DNA of 64,000 bases from Campanula takesimana (taxonomy: Eukaryota; Streptophyta; Magnoliopsida; Asterales; Campanulaceae), in contig JAOWBW010000038.1 in the NCBI GenBank assembly GCA_026119855.1, forward strand, positions 2,283,824 to 2,347,823. Direction: 5' to 3'. Shown here in pieces: positions 1-12,681 of this stretch. Under the pieces are notes generated by a model that saw only the letters and a program-made list of their open reading frames with translations, searched no databases and was not told the DNA's origin. The translations under genes were made by a program, and so were the position numbers. How positions within the stretch are numbered: the stretch's first letter is position 1; every line of letters begins with the position of its first letter.

Positions 1-3000
1 AAACCCCAGCTCTCGCGACAAGCGTGAACCTATATATTTTCGAACAAGCAAGGAGAACCAGCTGGACTCACACAAAAAGGTACAAGTAGATATTTACTTG
101 AACTACGGAAACAGAACTCAGTCCCTTACTAGTGAACTACTCTCTATGCACCATGTAATCATGTATCATGTGCTCACGAGAATATGCACCATGTAATTAT
201 GTATCATGTGCTCACGAGAATATGCACCATGTAATTATGTATCATGTGCTCACAAGAATATAAGTATCCATACGCAATTATTGCGAATACAAACCAAGAT
301 AACACTGGCACATAAGGTGTCCATGTAAGAGTCCATTTATAACAGACTTCAGTCAAGTAGTAGGGTATATCACTCTGTCACATGCCAAGTTGCACGTACA
401 TATTCATATCACGTTTAACACATTAAAGTGTCTATCACGATACCCTTACTATCAAATAGAGCCCAATACCTTAGACTCTAAACACGTAGTAGAATAGGTC
501 ACATTGTACCTAGACACAGTCATACTTCACATATATGTATCGTTAGTAATCGAATACATTTTCTAACACATATTGTGTTCTGTAATCATTCTTATTAATT
601 TAAATCGTAGTATTCACGATTATATGAATTATCTTCATATTACACTAGTCCCTATTTTCTTTAGGAACCATTTCAAGACAAGATATCTTCTTTATATTTT
701 ATATACTTCATTGAGTATATACACGATTAAAACTAAATCATTTACACTTTAGTGCTTATTTATAGCACTTCCAATATACACGTTTCAAGTTCAACTATGT
801 AGTAGAGTTAATCATTCTCTATCTAGTTCCATAACCCACTTCTTTGGTTATTCATACCATGTACCAATCAATCAAGAAGCCACATTCTATCAAGTAAATA
901 TATGCAAGATTTGCATATACACATCAAGACTCTTTCAAGTTTATTACCATACTCATGTAATGGTTTCAAGACATTCAAGACAATCAAGACAGTCAAGACT
1001 TTTACAAGATTTTATCATCTTGTATCCAAGTTCTCATTCCATTTTCTTAGATGGTTAAACATGTACAAGAGTTAATTAACTTATACTTAAGTTATCAATC
1101 CAACTCTTTGATTATTTAAGACAAGGACAAGATTTACTCATCTTATATTCACGTTTTAATTAAGAAGATGAGCTATACATTTTCCCAATCAAGTTCACGA
1201 TCCTATTCCTAGGATATTCAAGTTCAAGACATGGCTTTAATGCCCTTAAGTTGTACAATCTTTAGATTCAAGACACGTAGAAGAGTCCTTACTCTTACAC
1301 TCAAGTTCAAGTTCAGAAGATGAATTATACATCTTACTCGTACAAGTTTTCAAATCCTTTTCTTAGGATATTCAAGCTCAAGACATTAGTTGGTGCCCCC
1401 AAGGTACACAACCATTAACTCCAAGACACATAAAAGAGTTACTACTCTTATACTCAAGTTATCATTTAATTATGATTTAAGTTCACATTTCATTTGTTCA
1501 CAAAGGGGACTATTTTTCAGTACTAGAGTGTTCTACAACACTCATCTAGGCCATCTAGGGTAGTACCCTAAACTTAGTCCAAGAATATTTCGAGTTCAAA
1601 TTAAGTAAATGAGCTATACCACTCATACTTACAAGTTCTTAATCCCCTACATAGGATATTAAATCTCAAGTCATTGTTTTAATGCCCCTAAGGTGCACAA
1701 TCATTGGCTTCAAGACAAGCATAACACATAAGTGCTTGTTCATAGCACTTTCAAGACATATAAAAGAGTTCTTCCTTTTATACTTAAGTTCTCATTTTAA
1801 TTTAATGAGTAATCATGTTCAAGACTCACTTCTGATACCCCTAAGGTATCACAATACTTACTAGGACATCTTATCCTAAGGCTATATGCCTTAACAAGGG
1901 TTATTTCCAACTTATACAATCATTAAACAAGTTTTACAATTTTTCAGGACATATGGGCGGCCGCACAAAATGGTGTGGGCGGCGCCCAAAATCAGGCTTT
2001 CCAAGAACAAAATACTTCAGATAGATGGGCGGTCGCCCAGCCCAAAATGGGCGGTCGCCAAAGGCCCAAAAATGCCAAAATCCGAATTCTTTCGCAGGTT
2101 AAATAATTTTCCGTCCCAAGCGTAGGAGTAACTTTTATTAACTCTTAGGCAATACCCAAAACATGATTTCAGGCTCAATTCATTTCTTTTACCGTCCCAT
2201 AAATAATAGGACAATTTCCTTTTATTCCAATTTAATATTTCACCGTCCCCAAAAGTATAAGTACAATTTTATGTTATACTAATATACCCATTTAGAGATA
2301 CTTCCATTCATTTCCCCGTACCACAAATAATGGTACAATTTTTTCTAATAATATTTAAATCAAGTTACTATTTTACCGTCTCACGAATAGGAGTGTAATT
2401 TCCTACTACTCTTTTAGCCAACCAACAACCCAACCCAGGAGGTTAACTAATTTGAACTAATTTCCCAAGTTTCTCTGGTACACAGCGTATTTATACTCCC
2501 TTCGTCCCAAATTTACAAGTATCACAAAAATTGCTCAAAACACAATTTTAACAAAAACAAGTAGCGGGAATAACATATATGCATGTTATTACAAGTAAGG
2601 GGGAGTCAATAACTTACCTAGTCAAAAATCAAGTTGACCCAAATTAATTTCTGATCGGTCTAGAACGCTCTATTCAACGCCACGAATATTTATCCGGGAC
2701 CGGAATCACGAACAGAGGATTAATTGATCGCGAGGAGTCGAGAATAGGGCGGAGCTTTCTTTCTTTTTACCCACAGAGGGAGTAAACGTAGAAATGGTGT
2801 TTGGGGGATAATCCTCCCAGGGAGAGAGGAAAACATATATTTATCCTTAACAAGTTTCTGAGAATTGCAACTAGGACCCTCAAGTTTCACTAATTACAAA
2901 AAGGACCCTAAACTTCCAACTTTGACATTTAACCACCTTAATTTTCTAAAGTAATTAAATAATTAACTCAAATAAAATAGCATATAATTATGCTAGCCAA

Positions 3001-3071
3001 GAATTTAACAAGCAAGTCAAAAATTTAACAAATAAGTCAAATATTTAACGAAATTAAGGATGGGCATTACA
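1..3071 (-). repeat. 3' LTR of the long-LTR gypsy element (truncated by window edge)
   Basis: This is the downstream LTR of the minus-strand element. It ends on the plus strand in GGGCATTACA at 3071, the mirror of the LTR start TGTAATGCCC. It lies directly next to the purine tract of the interior. By comparison with the full LTR, about 0.94 kb lies outside the window. A 38-bp unit is repeated three times at 146-259. GC-rich palindromes with core CGGTCG or CGGCCG lie at about 1947-2055. The short open frames here have no recognisable protein. Confidence 0.85.
146..259. repeat. Three tandem 38-bp units inside the LTR
   Basis: A 38-bp unit starting ATGCACCATGTAAT begins at 146, 184 and 222. The same array occurs in the other LTR at about 5480-5593, so it predates this insertion. 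Confidence 0.9.
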
Positions 3072-4391
3072 TCCTCCCCACCTTAAAAAAATTCGTCCTC
3101 GAATTTTTACTAGATCAAAATTATAACATATATAATCAACAAGTAGAACTCAAGAACATCACGACTATGCACAGATACTCACAAATATTCTATGCAATTT
3201 AGATGTATCAATTATAACATCAAAACACATAAAGTCAAACAGACTCGATTAGTCAATCCACTATATTGGTGAAACTTGACATATCCTCTAAAATAATAGA
3301 ACTGGTCATATCCTCCAGATCACTGTAATACTAGTCAAATCCACTAGGCAATCTCAGATACTGAATCGTGGTTATCCATCGTTTCAATATTCAGAACTGA
3401 CTTTACGTATATCAATCCATCGAGAAAATCCATCGAAAAGGTGTAGCTCTCGGTGTCAAATAGTTAACAATGGAGCTGCCTTCGAAATTCATTCATGAAT
3501 CTCTAACAAGATCAAGAATATCTCAAGAACACGCATACCTTGGTTGTTTCCACTAATAGGTCAACACAGATACTCAATTCAGACATCCACTACAAGGTAG
3601 ATATATCCTCTATCAAGAAATTCTCAAGTTGAATATTTAACTCGTTTAACTCAATCGAGGTCAAGAACACTAATCCAGATGTCAGCACTGTATTCGCACT
3701 GTCACAACTCAAGATAATCCCAGTTTCTCATCAAGAATGGATACATCCATCTGGTTTGGTACAGAAATTCCACTATCAATCACATAGGTTAAATACCCAG
3801 TACAATCTCAAGAACCCTTTCTAGACTTTCAATGCAAAATATGAATGATATGCATAAATCTATCATGCTCACATAAATAGTCAAGCATACTAGCAGAGAA
3901 TTAATTACCATCTATTATGGTAAACAAGATTGGCCTAACACATAGAAAGCCAAGTCATGACACGTAGACAGCCAAGCTATATCACGTATCACATCAATGT
4001 CCCATACCGGTGACACGACCAAATTAACATAGAACGTATAGGGTGTTATCACCCACACTTCTATCAAGCTCTTACTAATAACAATATCAACACGTAGTCT
4101 CTTACTAGAGAATATACTTCCACGTAATTCACGAGATAAGGACAAGCATGCATATATAGCACGAAACAATGTCCACAAGACAAGATAGATACGCCTAAGT
4201 CTTTAAAGACTCGCGCTCTCGATTCTCAATCCATCTAATCTAATTGGATCAACACTATCAACACAAGTCCTATGCCTGGTATGACAACAAGTAACGAAGC
4301 ACTCGGCGTCGAAAACACACCCAAGACTAACCCAACCTAGGCCATAGACCCTATCCAGGCTTAGAGCTAAACCATAGCTCTGATACCACAC
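3072..4391 (-). mobile_element. Non-coding interior of the long-LTR gypsy element, with polypurine tract
   Basis: This is the whole interior between the two LTRs. Read on the minus strand, the last part beside the 3' LTR (about 3072-3110) has the order seen at the end of Tekay/Del pol: a GAGGACGAA-type tail followed by the purine tract AAGGTGGGGAGGA. The rest has no long open frame on either strand and no gag, RT or integrase motif. The two short minus-strand frames (3915-4178 and 4203-4454) look like chance. An 11-base G run near 4800 lies in the neighbouring LTR, not here. Confidence 0.75.
4377..4388 (-). promoter_or_regulatory. Primer-binding site (initiator tRNA-Met type)
   Basis: On the minus strand this reads TGGTATCAGAGC, the usual plant retrotransposon site complementary to the 3' end of initiator tRNA-Met. 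It lies three bases after the end of the 5' LTR, which fixes the orientation of the element. Confidence 0.88.
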
Positions 4392-7300
4392 TGACACGCC
4401 CCAAGTCCCGGGATCCCCTAATAGAACCTCGAACCTGGTGCGCGTAACTAACAAGAAACAACAAACTAACGGGAAACAGGAACAATACCTGTTAAAAACA
4501 AAACTGACATGATATATATACTCAAGAGTAGGGAGCTAAGATAGCTCACACGAGTTCTAGACCAAGAAAATTAAAACCAAAATGGTTACATACAGCGGAA
4601 GACATGCCTAGCAAATAAGCTAGCAACAAGAACTGTCTAGGGACAACAAATACTACCCCAATACAAGCCCAGAGTTTATTAACTCATACAAGATCGTCCT
4701 TACCAAAATATAAAAGGACACTAACTTCGAACAAGAATATCCTGCTGAGTAAATTCCCAGCTAAGTCGAGCCTCACTGCGTACTATCCCCTGCTTTCCTG
4801 GGGGGGGGGGAAACAATTAAACAAATAAAGGGTGAGATAAATCTCAGTAAGCTATTAACATGCAATTATATGTCATGTTATCATGCAATACCAGTAGATA
4901 CTCAACTAAACATATATCAAGTATCATCAAGTAACAAGTATAGGAGAGGCTAAGCCAACCCAACAAGTAATCAAGCTCAAGAAATAATCAGGTAACAAGT
5001 AGTCAAGTAGTTTGAGAGGCTAAACCAGCTCACCAAGATGCACATAGGCCTATCACGCATTGTACCTGAATCCTTCCTTATTTCTCCCAAGAATACCATT
5101 TGTTGTCGATGCTTTTCTAGCTGAGGACAACCAAGAACAGGAACAAGAGACTGCTGTGCAGTATATAAGAAGACCTGGTAACCAGTGTCATCCACAATAA
5201 CAAGATCCACGTGGTGTTCAGTACAGTCGCATTCACTTAGGTCAGGCTTATTGCTCTAACCAGTGAAGCTATGTCCTTACTATGGCCGGTAGTAAGGGGT
5301 CGGGCGGAAATACATAGGGACCCGATTGTCACTTAAACCCCAGCTCTCGCGACAAGCGTGAACCTATATATTTTCGAACAAGCAAGGAGAACCAGCTGGA
5401 CTCACACAAAAAGGTACAAGTAGATATTTACTTGAACTACGGAAACAGAACTCAGTCCCTTACTAGTGAACTACTCTCTATGCACCATGTAATCATGTAT
5501 CATGTGCTCACGAGAATATGCACCATGTAATTATGTATCATGTGCTCACGAGAATATGCACCATGTAATTATGTATCATGTGCTCACAAGAATATAAGTA
5601 TCCATACGCAATTATTGCGAATACAAACCAAGATAACACTGGCACATAAGGTGTCCATGTAAGAGTCCATTTATAACAGACTTCAGTCAAGTAGTAGGGT
5701 ATATCACTCTGTCACATGCCAAGTTGCACGTACATATTCATATCACGTTTAACACATTAAAGTGTCTATCACGATACCCTTACTATCAAATAGAGCCCAA
5801 TACCTTAGACTCTAAACACGTAGTAGAATAGGTCACATTGTACCTAGACACAGTCATACTTCACATATATGTATCGTTAGTAATCGAATACATTTTCTAA
5901 CACATATTGTGTTCTGTAATCATTCTTATTAATTTAAATCGTAGTATTCACGATTATATGAATTATCTTCATATTACACTAGTCCCTATTTTCTTTAGGA
6001 ACCATTTCAAGACAAGATATCTTCTTTATATTTTATATACTTCATTGAGTATATACACGATTAAAACTAAATCATTTACACTTTAGTGCTTATTTATAGC
6101 ACTTCCAATATACACGTTTCAAGTTCAACTATGTAGTAGAGTTAATCATTCTCTATCTAGTTCCATAACCCACTTCTTTGGTTATTCATACCATGTACCA
6201 ATCAATCAAGAAGCCACATTCTATCAAGTAAATATATGCAAGATTTGCATATACACATCAAGACTCTTTCAAGTTTATTACCATACTCATGTAATGGTTT
6301 CAAGACATTCAAGACAATCAAGACAGTCAAGACTTTTACAAGATTTTATCATCTTGTATCCAAGTTCTCATTCCATTTTCTTAGATGGTTAAACATGTAC
6401 AAGAGTTAATTAACTTATACTTAAGTTATCAATCCAACTCTTTGATTATTTAAGACAAGGACAAGATTTACTCATCTTATATTCACGTTTTAATTAAGAA
6501 GATGAGCTATACATTTTCCCAATCAAGTTCACGATCCTATTCCTAGGATATTCAAGTTCAAGACATGGCTTTAATGCCCTTAAGTTGTACAATCTTTAGA
6601 TTCAAGACACGTAGAAGAGTCCTTACTCTTACACTCAAGTTCAAGTTCAGAAGATGAATTATACATCTTACTCGTACAAGTTTTCAAATCCTTTTCTTAG
6701 GATATTCAAGCTCAAGACATTAGTTGGTGCCCCCAAGGTACACAACCATTAACTCCAAGACACATAAAAGAGTTACTACTCTTATACTCAAGTTATCATT
6801 TAATTATGATTTAAGTTCACATTTCATTTGTTCACAAAGGGGACTATTTTTCAGTACTAGAGTGTTCTACAACACTCATCTAGGCCATCTAGGGTAGTAC
6901 CCTAAACTTAGTCCAAGAATATTTCGAGTTCAAATTAAGTAAATGAGCTATACCACTCATACTTACAAGTTCTTAATCCCCTACATAGGATATTAAATCT
7001 CAAGTCATTGTTTTAATGCCCCTAAGGTGCACAATCATTGGCTTCAAGACAATCATAACACATAAGTGCTTGTTCATAGCACTTTCAAGACATATAAAAG
7101 AGTTTTTCCTTTTATACTTAAGTTCTCATTTTAATTTAATGAGTAATCATGTTCAAGACTCACTTCTGATACCCCTAAGGTATCACAATACTTACTAGGA
7201 CATCTTATCCTAAGGCTATATGCCTTAACAAGGGTTATTTCCAACTTATACAATCATTAAACAAGTTTTACAATTTTTCAGGACATATGGGCGGCCGCAC

Positions 7301-8407
7301 AAAATGGTGTGGGCGGTCGCCCAAAATCAGGCTTTCCAAGAACAAAATACTTCAGATAGATGGGCGGTCGCCCAGCCCAAAATGGGCGGTCGCCAAAGGC
7401 CCAAAAATGCCAAAATCCGAATTCTTTCGCAGGTTAAATAATTTTCCGTCCCAAGCGTAGGAGTAACTTTTATTAACTCTTAGGCAATACCCAAAACATG
7501 ATTTCAGGCTCAATTCATTTCTTTTACCGTCCCATAAATAATATGACAATTTCCTTTTATTCCAATTTAATATTTCACCGTCCCCAAAAGTATAAGTACA
7601 ATTTTATATTATACTAATATACCCATTTAGAGATACTTCCATTCATTTCCCCGTACCACAAATAATGGTATAATTTTTCTAATAATATTTAAATCAAGTT
7701 ACTATTTTACCGTCTCACGAATAGGAGTGTAATTTCCTACTACTCTTTTAGCCAACCAACAACCCAACCCAGGAGGTTAACTAATTTGAACTAATTTCCC
7801 AAGTTTCTCTGGTACACAGCGTATTTATACTCCCTTCGTCCCAAATTTACAAGTATCACAAAAATTGCTCAAAACACAATTTTAACAAAAACAAGTAGCG
7901 GGAATAACATATATGCATGTTATTACAAGTAAGGGGGAGTCAATAACTTACCTAGTCAAAAATCAAGTTGACCCAAATTAATTTCTGATCGGTCTAGAAC
8001 GCTCTATTCAATGCCACGAATATTTATCCGGGACCGGAATCACGAACAGAGGATTAATTGATCGCGAGGAGTCGAGAATAGGGCGGAGCTTTCTTTCTTT
8101 TTACCCACAGATGGAGTAAACGTAAAAATGGTGTTTGGGGGAGATAATCCTCCCAGGGAGAGAGGAAAACATATATTTATCCTTAACAAGTTTCTGAGAA
8201 TTGCAACTAGGACCCTCAAGTTTCACTAATTACAAAAAGGCCCCTAAACTTCCAACTTTGACATTTAACCACCTTAATTTTCTAAAGTAATTAAATAATT
8301 AACTCAAATAAAATAGCATATAATTATGCTAGCCAAGAATTTAACAAGCAAGTCAAAAATTTAACAAATAAGTCAAATATTTAACGAAATTAAGGATGGG
8401 CATTACA
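4392..8407 (-). repeat. 5' LTR of the long-LTR gypsy element (complete)
   Basis: This is a complete LTR of about 4.0 kb with TG...CA ends on the minus strand, followed by the primer-binding site. Bases 5335-8407 match 1-3071 almost exactly. It contains the three 38-bp units (5480-5593) and the GC-rich palindromes (about 7288-7395). No protein-coding capacity is evident. Confidence 0.88.
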
Positions 8408-9044
8408 ACCTCAGTATATCATTCCTCCGGTTTCTGCTCCCTCAGATCCTTTAGGTGGTCACTGCGCAGGCAAAGATTCAAAAGCAACTGGATGCGCAGG
8501 CTGCTAGGCTCGATGCGCAGGCCAGTATACTACAGGCTATTGATTGTGCCATTAAGGGGGAGAGTAATCTAACAAAGGCAACCGCTTCTGATATTGAAGC
8601 TTTACGCAAATCAATTTGGGAAGCTACAAGATGAAGTGCGCAGAGCTCTCTCAAAGGTGAACACTAATCTTATAATGCATCATTGCTTTTCCCAAAACCT
8701 TGTTCAATTCAAACTTTTCATTTGTGGAACAATGAATACATTATTTCAAACTTCATGCGCATATACTTGACTGCTCATATTTCTACGCATGATGTTTAAA
8801 CATTCAATTTAAACGCATACTCATACTTAAACTCATATTATTTATATGCGCTGAATAATATTTATGTCTTTCCCATATTGTAAGTTCAATCTTTTTGATA
8901 GACTAGAAATCTATAACATTGGCTAGTGTGTGCATTGACTTGAGGCATGATTTACCATTTTCATTTCTATGGACATGTTATTATCAAGTACAATGAATTG
9001 CCTTTGTTATAGTAGGTAATGGCATCAATCATTTAGGGGGATAT
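8408..9044 (+). mobile_element. 3' interior remnant of a copia-type element
   Basis: This segment lies between the gypsy LTR end and a copia-type LTR starting at 9045. It ends in a purine-rich tract (TTTAGGGGGA) directly before the LTR, as expected upstream of a 3' LTR. A short frame at about 8457-8633 reads as an Ala/Gln-rich, probably coiled-coil peptide (QLDAQAARLDAQASILQAID) ending in TGA. Such sequences occur in the region after pol of Sirevirus-like copia elements, but that assignment is inference. The upstream part is missing, probably displaced by the gypsy insertion. Confidence 0.55.
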
Positions 9045-10824
9045 TGTTGGGTATGCTTATTTCTTAACCCTCCCAATTTATGTTAGAATTGATTGATACC
9101 ATCACCTAAGTATATTTTATGGACTTTAGGATCCTATGTAAGAAGTTTTATAACTTCAATTTTTAGCTAAGTCCAATTTTATAGAATAGGCTTAGTGGTT
9201 AAGGATTATGCTTAGAATTGAGGTTTCAATTACTGAAGACCAAGTATAATGCGCAGGACATTTCATGCGCAGAGCATCATCTGCTCATTTTCAAGCGCAG
9301 TAAACACTTGCTCATTCTCCATTCGCAGAGCATCACCTGCTTATTTTCCATGCGCAGAGCAACACCTGCTCCTTCTCCACGCGCATAGCATTACCTCCTC
9401 ATTTCCATGCGCAGAACATTATCTGCTCCCTTTCATGTGGAGAACAACACTTGCTTGGTTTTCATGAGCAGGACGTCTCCACATTCTCTATACGCATGAC
9501 TTCTATGAGCAGAGTAGATTAACTTGGTCATTATGCTTATCTTTCAACAACCTCATATTCTTGAAGCTTGGAAAGCGCTTATACTTATTTTCAAGATTTG
9601 AAGAAGACCAAGGAGCAAGCATGAAGACCATGTGCAGATCATCATCTGCGCATCCATCACTTGCGCATTCTCCCATGTGCGCGCAGTTATGCCTTAGTCA
9701 ATTCTCTCATTTCCTGACCTCACATTATAGAAGCTTGGAAAGCGTCAAGTCAAGCTACGCTTTTTGGATTGAGCCAAAGTGCTGATGTGTACATACGACA
9801 AAACAAGCACACTCAGCATACACGTAGATAGAGACGCGCCTCAGTTTTGAAATTCAAAATAAAGACAGCTGTCATCCTTCTAGAAGAAGTTTGAAGCTTA
9901 TCCACTTGCTCTGTCTCCAACGGCTATAAAGGACACATGCGCACCAATCACATTGTGCCAGCACATTGTCCTTGCTTAGAGCTCTAACGGCTAGTTTTTG
10001 AAGCTCCTCTATAAATAGCCCTGCTCTTCCTCATTTCCAAGCTGCTTGAGTTTTTTGCTTCCAAAGAGAAACTTTGAAGATTTGAAATTGCTTCCATATT
10101 TCCTGAATTCTCAAGATCAGCCTTCATATCTTCATGCCTTACCAAGCCCAGATCCTAAAGCCTTGTATCACCCAGAATTCTTTGTGCTCTTCATCTCATA
10201 GATTCTTAGAGCTCAGAATTTCTGACACACACACACACCTCTTGAAGCTTTGATCATTTAGATCTAACTTCTTGAGATACACCGGTTTAGTCTAGGATTT
10301 TCTCTTCATAGAATAGATTTTGATTTGAGTTTTGATTCCTTGTAATCTTGTAAAAAGCTCCTCATATCAATATAAATCTCATAGTTAGAAAATCCAAGAC
10401 TAACCATCTTGGTAGAGGACGTAGCTCTTTCATCGATCGAACCTCTCCAAATAGCTTGCCTCGTTACTCTGATTTTCATTCTACATTTAAGCTTTTCTGA
10501 TATATTGCTTTGTTTGATTTTTATAGATTGTCTTGCACTGTTTGAATTGTGTTTGTTTGCTTTCTGCCTTAGAACATTTTGCGCCTCTCTTTAAGCCAAA
10601 CTTAGTGCGTGCGTTTTTACACTCGTGCGCATATACCTGCGTATTAGTGATTGCTTTAAGTTTCCGCTGTGCATTTCACACTCTTGTTGCGCGCTATACT
10701 TAGCCGAAATTAGAGCTGTGCGCATTTGTCATTGATTTGCAAAAGGGTTTGAAAAGAATTTTAAAACGCTATTCACCCCTCCTCTAGAATTTTTCATACC
10801 CTTGTTGCCCCTTTGGGACCAACA
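9045..10824 (+). repeat. 3' LTR of a copia-type element
   Basis: This 1.78 kb LTR has matching inverted ends: it begins TGTTGGGTATGC and ends GGGACCAACA. A purine tract precedes it. A TATA box (TATAAATA, 10010-10017) lies in an otherwise promoter-like stretch. Between about 9250 and 9480 the LTR holds about seven degenerate units of roughly 30 bp built on the word ATGCGCAGAGCA, and GCGCA words recur elsewhere in it. At its right end it cuts directly into the coding region of a hAT transposase, so it was inserted after that transposon. No partner LTR is visible in the window. Confidence 0.75.
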
Positions 10825-12227
10825 AATTGCATATGAAAGTTTTGAACCACCTCATTCCGCGGAAAATATTTGTAGAAAGTTGCACGCCATTTTGGCAAAG
10901 TATGGTCTTTTGCAAAAAATATTTAGTATTTCATTCGACAACGCTAGTGCTAATACCGCTAGTATACCGGAGTTGATGCAAATTTGTCAACCGTCACTTG
11001 GGGGTAAGTATTTTCATATTAGATGTTTATGTCATATCACAAATTTATGTGTTAAAAATGGTTTGGACGCGTTAGAGCAATATGTTAAACCCATTAGAGA
11101 TGGTCTTTATTTTATTGCCAAAAAAATTAAATTACAAGAAAATGGATCAAATATTTACGAAGTAAGGGTCTTCCCGAAAAATATTTTTCTATGGATGTTC
11201 CGACTAGGTGGAATTCTACCTATAAAATGTTAATTGATGGTTTTGAGTATAAAGAGCATCTCATGGATTTTTTTCTTACTATGGGCTATGACATTCCTTT
11301 ATTTGCTTATCAATGGAACGCTTGCACTAATTTACGTCAATTATTAAAGATTTTTAATACCGCTACTTTGGCTTTGTCGGGAGTTTATTATCCAACTTTC
11401 GTTTTGGTACTTGAGCAGTGTGTTGCAATAGTTTGAAGTTTTAAAAATTTACAAAAGTGAAACATTTTAAACCTAACATTGTTTCCATGAGGGAAAAGTG
11501 GCTAAAATATTTTGATACTATTCCGTCTCTATTTTTTGTTGCAAAGTTGTTGGATCCCCGTGTTAAATTGAAAGATCTAGAGAGCATAATAACGTTATAC
11601 CCCAATGGGGAAAAAGTTTACGAAAGCCCGGCGATTATTGTTGAAAATACAAAATATGATTTGTTGACTCTTTATAATGAGTATAATGCAATTCATGGAA
11701 ATCCTTCTCAATATGTCTCAAATCCTAATGAAGATATTGGTATTGCTACACAAGATGAGGAGGATGACGATCCATATAGATTTTTTAATGAGTTGTATTC
11801 CCAAAAACATCCTAGAATGGCTTCTTCTTCTTCTTCTTCTACCTCTAGCATTCCCTACGAGTTGGAAGCATATTTCTCTACTAGACATGTAGTTGTACAA
11901 AACACTTCAAATCCAACTACTTTTGATATTTTGAGGTGGTGGTCACAAAGGCAAGAAACTTATCATATACTCTCTTTAATTGTAAAAGAAGTCTTAGCTT
12001 CTCCCGCTTCAACCGTGGCGGTCGAATCGGCATTTAGTGTGGGAGGAAATGATTTGGATTCAAGACGTTCCCAACTAACTGTTGAAAATTTGGAAAATCA
12101 ACTCTTACTAGGTGATTGGGTTAGAGCGAAAAAGAGGGAGCAAGATATGCCTTATGAAGAGGATTTAATAGATCCACAATGCCAATACGACTTGAAGACT
12201 CTACGGGAAGTTCAGAAGGGGACGTAA
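10825..12227 (+). pseudogene. hAT transposase, 5'-truncated and frameshifted
   Basis: This encodes the middle and C-terminal parts of a plant hAT transposase in three frames (10825-11233, 11191-11436, 11457-12227). Visible landmarks in order are: the block with the second catalytic Asp (SISFDNASANTAS, about 10935); the RCLCHITNLCVK block; the PTRWNSTY block (about 11197); the REKWLKYFDTIPSLFFVAKLLDPR block; and the C-terminal hATC dimerisation region (SPASTVAVESAFSVGG, about 12001-12048) with the catalytic Glu. The BED zinc finger and first catalytic Asp are missing because the copia LTR replaces the 5' half. Frameshifts near 11170-11220 and a stop near 11436 also disable it. It resembles the broken transposase at 16.9-19.2 kb. 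Confidence 0.9.
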
Positions 12228-12681
12228 ATTAGATAGTTTTTATTTTAATTTTTAGAATAGGTTTGTTTTTATTTCATTGTAATAGTTTAGTTGAGGTAAG
12301 GCCCCATTTTTTCCTCCCTTAATTATAAAAGGGCAAGGATTGGTTGTCCCCCTCTTTGTAATTTTAATTTTAATTAATAAAATTTAAGGGTACCGTCCCT
12401 TTTTCCTACTTAAAAAAATTATGTTATACATTTTAACTTAAAATAAAAAAATATTGAAGCAAATGTTTTTTTTTTTAAAAAAAAACACTTTTTAAAAAAA
12501 ATGAAGTGTTTTTTTTTAAAACAAAAAACGGTAAAATAAAATTGTTTTTTTTTTAAAAAAAAAAGGTAGCCGGATTAACCGGTCATGTAACCTTAACCGT
12601 ATTAGCCGGTTAGGTTATGGTTAGGCAAAACCGGTTTTCATAACCGGCTAACCGGCGGTTAACCGCCAGTGGCCACCTCTA
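12228..12681 (+). mobile_element. 3' end and right terminal inverted repeat of the first hAT element
   Basis: After the transposase comes a non-coding tail with a segment at about 12290-12400 that also occurs, inverted, in the second hAT at about 16730-16820. A terminal zone rich in CCGGTT/AACCGG follows (12570-12665). The element ends GTGGCCACCTCTA at 12681, the mirror of a TAGAGGTGGC-type hAT terminus. The next eight bases (CTTACGCT) are the expected target duplication. The left end is not in the window. Confidence 0.8.

Larger units (their letters stand above)
1..8407 (-). mobile_element. Non-autonomous Ty3/gypsy (Tekay/Del-like) LTR retrotransposon with 4-kb LTRs
   Basis: Bases 1-3071 are repeated almost perfectly at 5335-8407, an offset of about 5334. 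The two copies are LTRs of a minus-strand element. The complete LTR is 4392-8407 (about 4.0 kb). On the minus strand it begins TGTAATGCCC and ends CGTGTCA, giving TG...CA ends. Three bases further lies a tRNA-Met-type primer-binding site. The interior is only about 1.3 kb and has no gag or pol frame. Its end next to the other LTR reads like the pol tail and purine tract typical of Tekay/Del chromoviruses. The element must have been copied using proteins from a relative. The few differences between the LTRs (for example near 1711, 1763 and 1987) point to a young insertion. The left LTR leaves the window, so only its right-flank target site (from 8408) is visible. Confidence 0.85.

Noticed and set aside
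1..8407. A 5.3-kb segmental tandem duplication
   Set aside because: The repeated parts have TG...CA ends with a primer-binding site and a polypurine tract at the inner borders, so they are two LTRs of one retrotransposon.
11718..11900. Arg-rich open frame on the minus strand
   Set aside because: It is the reverse of a Ser-rich stretch in the hAT transposase reading frame.
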